This document shows, in pieces, positions 23,322 through 33,551 of a DNA stretch of 64,000 nucleotides. The notes under the pieces are model-generated. The model was given only the letters and a program-made list of their open reading frames with translations. It did not search any database and was not told where the DNA came from. How positions within the stretch are numbered: the stretch's first letter is position 1; every line of letters starts with the position of its first letter. A program made the translations under genes and the position numbers. This DNA is from Terebella lapidaria (Eukaryota; Annelida; Polychaeta; Terebellida; Terebellidae): positions 16,093,001 through 16,157,000 of the forward strand of contig OX424563.1 of NCBI GenBank assembly GCA_949152475.1, in the 5' to 3' direction.

Positions 23322-25960
23322 ACCTTGCCTAAGCGGACTGACGTAACGCGCGTTACGTTGATCCAAGATGGCGAATGGTAGGTTTAGCTTCAACAAGATT
23401 CCCAGCTTTTGGCTATTTTACAAAAGTAAAATTGAACTACAGAAAGTAGGCCTATGAGTTTGCACGACACTTAAAAAATCTCAATCATTGCAGTATTTGC
23501 ATGGCTGATTAAAAAAAAGCCTGGACTAGCGTAACGCGGCTACTTACGTACGGGTAGTCATGATTAATGAATGCTTTCAGCAATGCTAAACCAGAATCCA
23601 CGCATTCGAATTTCTTTGTTACGTTTTTTGTTCCGAACTTCCATGTTGTTCACATGGATCTATTTCAGAGAATAGCACACACGGCGAGTTGCCTATGAAG
23701 TGTACGGCAGTATATACACGCATATGTTATGTTCCCAAACCAAAAATGCTTCAACAAAAATAACCAGTAAATCGAAGCGTTACCCTGTGATAACTATTTC
23801 CATCTGTTACTGTCGCCTCCATCGGGAGACGACATATTCAAATACGATTAAAACGCCCAATGATTGGATGCGTTTGTCCGGTCCTGCTATATTCCCGCAG
23901 CATTTGGTTACAATCACTAAGGAAAATATTCTCGTTAGTTTGCATAATGTTTCAGATTTATTCATGCCTGATAACCGCAAAATGAGATCGAGAACTTCAA
24001 ATCTACACAACCTGTATGGAACTATATTGATAGCTATATTTATGGAACTATATTGATATTGAAATCTGGCAAAAGGGATCAAAACACCAGTCTCTGTATT
24101 TATTTTTCTGCACCGGAGACAGGGTGCACAATGCTATGCGGAAAATATTTTATAGCTGATTTTGTCGCGTTCGATGCAGTTTGACGAAATATTTCACCCA
24201 AAGATGTTGTTTTGCAAGTCGAGTACTATATTACAGATGTGAATATAGGAGCCTTAAATGTACAAGTTGTAGCATGTTAAATTTATATTGACGAGCCACG
24301 TGTACCGTGCATATAGTTTTTTGCAAGAGTGGGAGCTGTAGGGGTTTCGAATCGATATGAGTCTGGCGAAGGTCTGGGAATTGTTCCATTTTGGGTCCAG
24401 AAAGTCTCTACTTTTGTTATCCACAGAATAGTGGAAACCCTTTGAATATAATAGCAGTATGTCATGACTGCAATGGTCCAGACTCAAGTATTATTACTAC
24501 TTGAAATATTACAAATCGGTAATTTCAGCTGGTGACCCTTACATTCTCGACCTCGGGCGATAATGGGGAATTTTGATCATACGACCATTGGTCATATAGC
24601 AAACAATAGAGAATTGACCACAGAAAAATACAAAATTATTAGGGATAATTAATTAGGAATATGAACAGAGTTATTGCAACTTTTCGATTTTGACTCTTCT
24701 GTGACTTTGACCTTGTCGTTCAATATTGAGCTGTACTTTGAGCTGTATTATTACTACTTGAAATATTACAAATCGGTAATTTCAGCTGGTGACCCTTACA
24801 TTCTCAACCTCGGGCGATACCGGGGAATTTTGATCATACGACCATTGGTCATATAGCAAATAATAGAGAATTGACCACAGAAAAATACAAAATTATTAGG
24901 GATAATTAATTATGAATATGAACAGAGTTATTGCAACTTTTCGATTTTGACTCTTCTGTGACTTTGACCTTGTAGTTCAATATTGAGCTGTAAAGTATTC
25001 ACTGTACTGTTCCTATTATCAAGGCACATCTCATGGACGAAAACGGTATAAACAGATTGAAAACTGGCTTCACAATATGGTCTCGAATCTCAGAACACTC
25101 ACAAGTGTTGAAATCGTCATCCCAACGTTTCGACATCGGGCGATAATTGAGAGTTTTGGTCTTAAGACCATCGGTTGTTCGCCATACGATCGGGAATTGG
25201 ACAAAGAAAAATACCAAAAGGTTGAAAATTTAATATTAATTCGAACCGGAGTTATAGCCAATTATGTGATTTTCTTTTTTCCGTTGCCATGGCAACCGTT
25301 TTTATCCGATTTCGACAGAATTCGAAAGGGATGGAGTCACTACCAAAGCACTCTAGCCCAGGTTCAGATCGATTTCAGATCGAACAGACTTTTTACAATC
25401 GAGTTATGAGCGCAGACATGTGCATTGCACTGAAACGTCGCTGACAAAAAATAACCGAAATCGTGACCCCCAATTTTTCAACATCGGGCGATAATGAAGA
25501 GTTTTTGTCGTACGACCATCGGTCGTACACCATACGATCGGGAATTGGCCAAATAAAAATAAAAAAAATAGTTGAAAAAATTAATATCAAGTACAACCGG
25601 AGTTGGAGCCAATTATGTGATTTTCACTTTTTCCGTTGCCTTGGAAACCATTTTCATCCGATTTTGACCGAGCCACTGACATTCTGCTTCATCCCTATGA
25701 ATTTGTATCCGAGTTATGCCCGCGGACAGACAAACAGACAGACAGTCCCAAATGCAATACCCTCGCCCCCCCCCCCCCCTACGGGGGCGATCATGTTTCA
25801 AGGTATAGAGCGTTTTTTATAGTGTGCCTGATGAATGCTTCCGGGCGGATAAGACCAGTGTTTTCTTGGATTTTTGCGACAAATCTTGTCGAAGCTAAAC
25901 CTGCCTTTCGCCATCTTGGATCAACGTAATGCGTGTTACGTTAGTCCGCTTCGGCAGGGT
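23322..25960. mobile_element. 2.6-kb DNA element with 79-bp terminal inverted repeats
   Basis: The left end (23322-23400) and right end (25882-25960) are imperfect inverted repeats of 79 bp. Both include AAGCGGACT, a TTACGTTGATCCAAG segment and AAGATGGCGAA. The left repeat holds the perfect palindrome ACGTAACGCGCGTTACGT (23340-23357). The interior has no transposase-like frame; it has tandem units with CGGGCGATAAT and CGACCAT words, and in this copy a run of C near 25770. It is a non-autonomous element or the remains of one. A shorter copy is at 33552-35983. It inserted before the 10-kb duplication. Confidence 0.8.
24491..25004. repeat. 257-bp tandem repeat inside the TIR element
   Basis: Two units start with TTATTACTACTTGAAAT at 24491 and 24748. 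Two looser relatives follow at about 25130-25440 and 25440-25800. Those units share CATCGGGCGATAAT and CATACGATCGGGAATTG words. The same pair is present in unit B from 34721. Confidence 0.8.
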
Positions 25961-26986
25961 GCTCTTGTTCATTATGACACTATTTCTAGGTCAACCTACA
26001 CATCGTATGTAATATTTTTTTGTTGTTGCCGACGAACACTCGGGCGCAACTACTTGATAAAAGTTAACGTGTTATACAAACCACATCAGGCGAGTCTATA
26101 TATAGTTCAAACATTAGTATCATGGGTATTCGTGAGGGGTCCAACGTCCTAGCGTATCATTTAAAACGTGACGCTTGTGCGTTCGTCCTTGTACATTATC
26201 ATATACGTATGTACTTATATTATCCAACAGACGACTCTTTCTCATTGATTGCTATGGGAGTTTCTGGTGGACACCGTTTGAATTTGTTTACATTATGGCC
26301 ATTCCCGGTACTTTGTAACTTGTCGCACCGCGATTCCAGCTCCCGCATATCGATGGTTGAGCGAAAACTACGTTAGAATGGAGGTTAGCTGAGTGACGCA
26401 CACAAAAAAAGAAAGCCAGCTGCTGGTACTGTGTTTCACTCATCCATTTAACTCACACAACGATTTTTTCAGACATATTTATCTGTTGTTGATGTGGAAT
26501 AGTTTCTTCCCAGTGCAGTTTTATTTCGCAGCGTTAAAGTGGCATAATCCGTTTTGGGAATTTGTTCTATATCATGTACAGTATATAGAGTAATTAACCG
26601 AGGCGTTAGCCAAGGTCAATATGACATTTCTGAATAAATATGACATTTCAATAAAATATTGATCAGTCTAGCACGGAAAGCCAATAAGTCAAAGACCACT
26701 GTGCTTTGTGACACGAGAAAAGACATGACAATATTATGTGACAATTCACAATGCGTTCTAGTTTGTGATATCAACCTTGACGTACCGAGTAATATATCAT
26801 GTCGACACATGGCTTGCATTCTGTATAACTAGTCTCGCGAACACAAATTGGCGTATACGACGCAGACATATTAGAACTATAAGTAATACAAATGTGTTTA
26901 CGATTAATTCTTGCAAGTGGGCGTGACCGGAGTTGTATCTGTAAATGTGATTATCAATTATTAATTACATATATATACTTGTGCTT
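25961..26986. other. Conserved duplicated flank, no gene recognised
   Basis: It matches 35984-37684 apart from the insertion there. Open frames of up to about 90 codons exist, but they look like chance. Apparent conservation between the units only reflects recent duplication. Confidence 0.5.
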
Positions 26987-27301
26987 GAGGCATGCGTTTA
27001 CAAATTGTAAGCCAGAAAAAAAGTCGTGTAGATCGTGTCTTTTGACTTTCTAGAATACTTTGGACTAAACCCCGATATACGGCTGTAAAATGAGGCATGC
27101 GTTTACAAATTGTAAGCCAGAAAAAAAGTAGTATAGATCGTGTCTTTTGACTTTCTAGAATACTTTGGACTAAACCCCGATATACGGCTGTAAAATGAGG
27201 CATGCGTTTACAAATTGTAAGCCAGAAAAAAAGTAGTATAGATCGTGTCTTTTGACTTTCTAGAATACTTTGGACTAAACCCCGATATACGGCTGTAAAA
27301 T
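26987..27301. repeat. 105-bp tandem repeat, three units
   Basis: Units begin with GAGGCATGCGTTTAC at 26987, 27092 and 27197, exactly 105 bp apart and almost identical. Unit B has a single unit (about 42672-42778), so the array changed size after the duplication. Confidence 0.9.
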
Positions 27302-28044
27302 GTTTCGGAGTCCATTCCCATATATATCACGGATACAGTAACTGACAAAAGTGCTGGCCACCTGATTGTGACTGACACCATTCCTTTGGGCCGAAGAATC
27401 ATTATCATTTTCCTGGGCTCTGCTCTCCATTGACGAAAAAAATACACGCATGTTATTCACGCAACCGATGACATCAAAAAAAGTTTTCCGCCACCAAACA
27501 CAATGGTCCTATTCACATACCCCTCCTAGAAGTCGGCAAACTCCGTAGTTCAAACTGACCAATCGCAGCTGCGCGCAATCTTCGGAAATCTGGGAAAAAT
27601 CCCAGCCTGACCACGTGTATCGAAACCACTCAAAATGTCGTGTGACACGCATGATATAGTGTTCAGGCCAAAAAGAAACATACCATTTTGTGACATTCGC
27701 TGATATTTTCGGGACAAAAGACCTGTGAACCCATACCTTCCCCTGTTGAGACCAACCTTACCCGTAAAATCATTTGACTGAGTAGCCAGGACTATTTGTT
27801 TACAAACACAGCGCGAGGATCACCATGGTCACCGGCCCGTGTTTCCCTTACTGGGATTTCCCCAATACTGTGTTGACATTCTGACCAAACTCGTATCGCC
27901 CGTTTTTGGTGATCGTTTGGCTAAGAAACCCTTATTTCCATACAGCCTTGTTGCAAATAATATAAGGTTATTGATGTGATAACGGGTTTGAGGCACGAGT
28001 TCTTGTCGCGCTACATAACTCACGAGCTTGCGAGTTTTAAAATA
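27302..28044. other. Duplicated flank, no gene recognised
   Basis: It corresponds to 42779-43440 in unit B with small differences. Short frames are present on both strands but none is convincing. Confidence 0.5.
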
Positions 28045-30475
28045 TTATGTTCAAAATATTCGGCATACATCATTTCCTATACGTCCACAATTTAGTCCCA
28101 AGCTGTAAAGCGGATAATAAGCGAGATGTCAGCCACTTTGTGCTTTGACCTTTAAAATGGGGTCAAAGGTCAAATTCAAGGTCATCAGAATATTCAGCAT
28201 ATATCATTTCCTATATGTCCACAATTGATTCCTAAACTGATAAGTCGATAACAAGCGGCTATTTATTAGCCATTTTGTGCTTTTACCTTGAAATGACATC
28301 AAAGGTAAAACTCAAGGTCATGACAATAATCAACATATATCATTTCCTATGTGTCCACGATTGATTCCTTGTCTATAATCTCAATATTAAGTGAGATATT
28401 AGGCATTATGTTTCCCATCATGAAGCATAGGAGAATTTAACATGGGAAAGACCATTTGAGCACCCTTCCAGAAAATGAAAATGGCCGCCACACGCAGACC
28501 AGCGATTCAGGGGCAACAAAACTTATACACACCACAGAGGTATGTGAGGGCAATCTTTTGAAGCACACATAGGCCCAAGGGATCTGTAGCTTACCGGCTA
28601 GCCAGAAAGTGATCGGACCGATCGTCTGGTAACTTCAAGGTTACAAGTATATTCAGCATATATCATTTCCTATATGTCCACAATTGATTCGTAATCTGTA
28701 AAATTGACAACAAGTGAGATATGCGCCATTTCGTGCTCTGACCTTGAAAATGAGGTCAAATGTCATATCCAAAGTCACGAAAAATATTCAGTATATATTA
28801 TTTCTTATATGTCCACAATTGATTACCAAGCTGAAAAGTAAATAATAAGCGAGATATCAGCCATTTTGTGCTCTGATCCTGAAAATGAGGTCAAAGGTCA
28901 AATTCAAGGTAATCAGAATATTCAGCATATATCATTTCCTATATGCCCACAATTGATTTCTAAGCTGTAAAGTCGATAATAAGCAAGATATTAGACATTT
29001 TGTGCTCTGACGTTGAAAATGAGGTCAAAGATCATATTCAAGGTCATGAGAATATTCAGCATAAATCATTTCTTATATGCCCACAATTAATTCAGAAACT
29101 GTAAAGTGAATCATAAGCGAGATATTAGCCATTTTGAGCTCTGACATTGAAAATGAGGTGAAACGTCAAATTCAAGGTCATCAGAATATTCGGCATAGCT
29201 GTTTATATCATTTTATATCATTTTCTATATGTCCAAATTTCATTTCTAAGCTGTAAAGTTGATAATAAGCGAGATAATAGCCATTTTGTGCTTTGACCTT
29301 GAAAATTAGGTCAAATGTCGATTTTAAGGTCGTCAGAGTATTCGAGATATATCATTTCCCATATGTCCACGATTGATTCCTAAGCTGTAAAGTCGATAAT
29401 AAGCGAGATATTAGCCATATTGTGCTTTGACCTTGAAAATAGGTCAAAAGTAACATTGAAGGTCATGAGAATATTCAGCTTGTATCATTTCTCATATGTC
29501 CACATTTGATTCCCAATCTGTAAAATGAATAATAAGCGAGATAATAGCGATTTTGTGATCTGATCTTGAAAATGAGGTCAAAGGTCAAATTCATGGTCAT
29601 CAGAATATTCGGCATATATCATTTCCTTCATGGTCACAATAGATTTCTAAGCTGTAAAGTCGATAATAAGCGAGATATTAGCCATTTTGTGCTCTGACCT
29701 TGAAAATGAGGTCAAAGGTCAAATTCAAGGTCATCAGACTTTTTCGGCATATATCATTTCATATATGTCCACAATTGATTCCTAAGCTTTAAAGTCAATA
29801 ATAAGCGAGATATTAGCCATTTTGTCCTGTGACCTTGAAAATGAGATCAAAGGTCAAATATCAAGGTCATCAGAATATTCGGCATATATCATTTTTTATA
29901 TGTCCACAATTGATTCCTAAACTGTAAAGTCGATAATAAGCAAGATATTAGACATTTTGTGCTCTGACCTTGAAACCGAGGTCAGAGGTCAAATTCAAGG
30001 TCACGAGAATATTCAGCATATATCATTTCCTATATGTCCACAATTGATTCCTAGTCTCTAATCTCAATATTAAGTGAGATATTAGACTTATTGTGTACCA
30101 TTCCAAAGCAGAATTTAACATGGGAAAGTCGCATTTTGGCCGAGTTTGGGCCCAAAATGGCCCACTTCGAGCAATTAAAAGGCAACGAAATTTATACATG
30201 TCACAGAGGTACATATGAGGAGTGTTATGCATGAATAAGAAAAAAAGTTACTGAACATATTTTGAGAAAACGACCGTCAAAGTCCAAAATTTGCTATTTT
30301 TATAGCAAAATGGTTGTCATTTTTAAAAAAAATCGAAAATCAGAAAACTAAAAACTCTTTTTCTTGGAAATATTTTTAGGTATTTTTGTGCAAAATTTCA
30401 GAAATATTCCATCGTAAACTTTAAAGATAAAAATGTGAACGGACGGACGGACGGACGGACGACGGACCCAACGAA
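28045..30475. repeat. 134-bp satellite, block A
   Basis: Monomers of about 134 bp contain TCAAGGTCA, a TATATCATTTCCTATATG segment, ATTGATTCCTAAGC, GATAATAAGCGAGATATTAG and TGACCTTGAAAATGAGGTCA. Many carry AGGTCAAAGGTCA, a perfect DR1 arrangement. Non-monomer modules with ATTTAACATGGGAAAG interrupt (near 28430) and close (30100-30440) the block. The block ends in GGAC repeats. It belongs to the hairpin-ended family seen at 2289-3270. Confidence 0.9.
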
Positions 30476-31298
30476 AAAAGCACAACTATGTCTGTAACTA
30501 CGATGTTTTCTACCATAGCAATGATAAGAAACAATTAATTTGTCACTCTGAACACATGCCTCAAAGTTAATCGTAAAATAAACAAATCGACCTTACATTG
30601 TACATATGTGTGTTAAAACTTAAAAATGTGCATTAAAATTTAGAAAAATTTAAATTGAAGCATCATGTAAATACATTTTGTTGGTGCTCTATGATAGAAA
30701 AAGGTAGACAAGCTGGCACAAACATGAACGAAGCAATAAAAATCAGGTCATTATGACCTTCGGTAAAATATACATAACTATATCGCTAACTATACATGTG
30801 TGCTTGACAGTCCATTATTGAACTGTAAGTGACACAGTAGTAAGCATGGCATACACTATAATGCAGGTATGTGTCAGTTTAAAGTACTAGTATATTGCAG
30901 ATATGACGTGATCTTATATGAAAGATCTCATTGATCTGAGCAAAATGGCCTTTACGGCATGTAAATATCACATTCTGTTCAAAAGTTACAGCACTTTAAA
31001 GACTGAAATCGGCAAATTTGCTTTTTCAAAACAATTTAGCTAATTAGTATGCAAATGAGATATTCATGACGTCATCGGGGGAAGCTGTTTTAATTAGGTA
31101 CTTTGATATGTGTTATTCATCGATTTAATGTTATGATTATTTATCAAGACTTATTCCATACAGTTTTCAGTATGAATAATCAGTGTTTTCACTTTTTCTC
31201 TTGTTGTCAAGGTAACCAGTGACCTGGTATGGCCCATAGCAACCATGGTTGCTTGGGCCAGAAACCCACTTAGAACAGAATATGCACAAATAAAATGG
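30476..31298. other. Spacer with remnant of a gene 3' flank
   Basis: About 30737-30860 matches the 3' flank of gene copy 4 (AATAAAAATCAGGTCATTATG, also at 49527), then the copy 2/3 flank (GTCCATTATTGAACTGTAA). This looks like the edge of another gene copy whose coding part is absent. The remainder shows nothing recognisable. Confidence 0.55.
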
Positions 31299-31335
31299 TG
31301 TTCTATCTTCTATCAGGTTGATAGAAGATAGAACA
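31299..31335. repeat. Perfect 16-bp inverted repeat at the duplication junction
   Basis: TGTTCTATCTTCTATC (31299-31314), five bases, then its exact reverse complement (31320-31335). Unit A has only the right arm. The hairpin lies across the junction between units A and B. Confidence 0.9.
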
Positions 31336-32162
31336 CATTATATATAATAAGATCTACAAGAGCGATGAACCAAACACAACCAATTCAATGAAAAAAAACC
31401 TCAATATTTCCGAGCAAATTTGACATTCTTAGACAGATTTGGGATTTGAGTATCGGACAGAACTACGCCAGACGCCGAACAACGACATATTGGTCAATGT
31501 ATCATATCAAGATAATAACGTTCAAAACGTTATGATTGTTCAGCCCAAGAAGGCATTACTCACTTCACTATATACTATTGTCAAGTACAAGGAGTAGTTA
31601 TGATCCATATCATCATGTGTATGGATGAGACAGAACAAAATAGAAACGTAGAAAGAAAGTACAATGCATTACACTCATGATAATTGTATATATTTCAAAT
31701 AAATCAAATCGATAGAACTCGATATTTTCAAGTATACCAACACATTGTACAGAGTTTTAGAAAAACTGTTTATTCATAATGTAATATATACATTATTATA
31801 AGTGCTTTAGAAATGTTGCCAAATAGAACTCAAAAAGAAAAATCAAGGTATGATGCCATTGAACACGATATGCATAACTATATCCCTAACTAAAACTATA
31901 CACGAATATTGTATACATCTACAGCTTGAATGAAACACATTGTCACTTCAAAATATACCACACAGCTACTGCTACTGGTATTATGAGTGCATACTTAAAG
32001 GGTGCAAATAGGTAAGTCCATTATTGAATTGTAACTTGAGTGACATATTAGGAAACATTACATACAATAACATGAGGGTAAGGAAACTAAACATAAACAT
32101 GCATATACTACTCGATACCAAACTGCCTGTACATGTACGTTAGGAGCAGGGTTATATGGTGA

Positions 32163-33473
32163 TCATATGGTGCCGGGAAGAAGATAGTCCTCATCCCAAT
32201 CGTCTGGGACAGGAATGCCCAGTTCTTGAGATGTCCTGTTCATGACGTCACGGATTTCTTGAGTGATGTGTAGATTACGCAGTACTACCTTGCTCAGACT
32301 TTCCCTGCTTATGGTTGAGCCACGCTGAGAATCCAATTTGAATGCCTTCACGGCATCTTCGATCAAGTCAGATGACAATCCACAGATTTTGAACACCTTG
32401 GCCACTGTTTGTATTGGGTTTTTGCATGCCTGTTCATAGCGGATACCATGGAGTACAGCCTCACGATTTCTGATATATTCTTTGACGGCTGTTCCCTGCA
32501 ACCAGTAGCCCCATTCTATGTCCATCGACAGTTTTGGATACCAGCCTTGAAAGAATTCGTACATGTAGCCACAGAACCTCATGTGGTACGCCGCTATTCC
32601 AGGAACTCGTGAGAGCAGTCGAAAAACAACAGCACATGAAGGTATTCCTTCAACACATTTTCTGACAGAAAGCGCAACTTGCACAGGGTCACGGTAAATG
32701 AAAAATTGTATGACCTCGGGGAACGCTTCTTGTATCAAGGCAGCACTAGGGAAAATCATGGGCACGGGCTTGATGATGCACGCCAGAAATTGGCCGCTCG
32801 ACTGTTTGCACAGGAGTGTGATCACATCCCTGATCAATTTTACCTTCTTATCTCTGCCCCAATCTTTTCGCAATTCAAACAGATGCATAGCCTTGGTTAA
32901 CGCATGTGGCTCACCAAGAGTAAGGCATCTTCCTGTCGACCTAAAGACATCAGTCATCAAAGTACCACCACATCGCCCAACATTCTGCAAGATGACCAGC
33001 TTAGTAGGCCTATGTCTCATTGTGATGCGCTCAGCCAGCTTGTGGAAAGATTCCAGAGGCATTGCGATGATGTACATGGGGGAGCTCTCAAAAGCCATTG
33101 ATGCAAACGGGTACGAATCTGGACCTTTTGCGCCTGGAGCAAGCTGCATGAATAGAGCATCTTTGTCTGTTATTTGCAGAAGATGTACATCATCTCGTAA
33201 CACGTACTCAGGAGTTGTGAAGGTGTGATGTACCAGAATGTAGTCGGTGATTTGTGTCATGATGAACACGTCAAGTTTGTAATGGAACAGAATACGCATA
33301 ATGTGTGCAGATGAGTCGTAGTTTCCCGGCTCTCGGGACATATGCCTCTGATGCAAAACTCCAGTCCACCACCAAATTATAGTTTGGAAGAAACTATAAA
33401 ACAAGCTGAATCCGTAAAATGATATCCAGAGCAAGACAGACGATAAAAGACGTAGGTTTCCGAGTAAATCCAT
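32163..33473 (-). CDS. Sulfotransferase-like membrane protein, copy 3
   Basis: A single-exon, intact gene of 436 residues, 426 of them identical to copy 2. Every one of the ten nucleotide differences from copy 2 changes an amino acid. Cys280, Val396 and Asn412 are found only here. Gln74 and Tyr303 agree with copy 4 instead of copy 1, which hints at sequence exchange between paralogues. The P-loop-like, phosphate-binding-like and membrane segments are unchanged, so the protein should be functional if it is expressed. The TIR element again starts 78 bp upstream. The CCAAT box and the candidate polyadenylation signal at 31769-31774 are conserved. Confidence 0.8.
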   Translation of the reverse strand: MDLLGNLRLLSSVLLWISFYGFSLFYSFFQTIIWWWTGVLHQRHMSREPGNYDSSAHIMRILFHYKLDVFIMTQITDYILVHHTFTTPEYVLRDDVHLLQITDKDALFMQLAPGAKGPDSYPFASMAFESSPMYIIAMPLESFHKLAERITMRHRPTKLVILQNVGRCGGTLMTDVFRSTGRCLTLGEPHALTKAMHLFELRKDWGRDKKVKLIRDVITLLCKQSSGQFLACIIKPVPMIFPSAALIQEAFPEVIQFFIYRDPVQVALSVRKCVEGIPSCAVVFRLLSRVPGIAAYHMRFCGYMYEFFQGWYPKLSMDIEWGYWLQGTAVKEYIRNREAVLHGIRYEQACKNPIQTVAKVFKICGLSSDLIEDAVKAFKLDSQRGSTISRESLSKVVLRNLHITQEIRDVMNRTSQELGIPVPDDWDEDYLLPGTI

Positions 33474-33551
33474 GTCTGTGCGTTACGATGATCACACGAG
33501 CTTGTGTATCGTCTCATTGGCCATTTGAAAACGGTATAGAATACACTCTTT

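Larger units (their letters stand above)
21101..31313. repeat. Tandem segmental duplication, unit A
   Basis: Unit A starts at CAGGTTGATAG (21101) and the same sequence starts unit B at 31314, an offset of 10213 bp. It contains gene copy 2, an inverted-repeat transposon, about 2 kb of conserved flank, a 105-bp repeat and a satellite block. Nucleotide identity with unit B is about 99% across the gene and its near flanks. Collapse or misjoining of two haplotypes in assembly is an alternative explanation. Confidence 0.9.

Noticed and set aside
26122-26376. Small gene conserved between units A and B (also 36838-37113)
   Set aside because: The units are so recent that any sequence would be conserved. 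The peptide has no recognisable features and differs freely between units.
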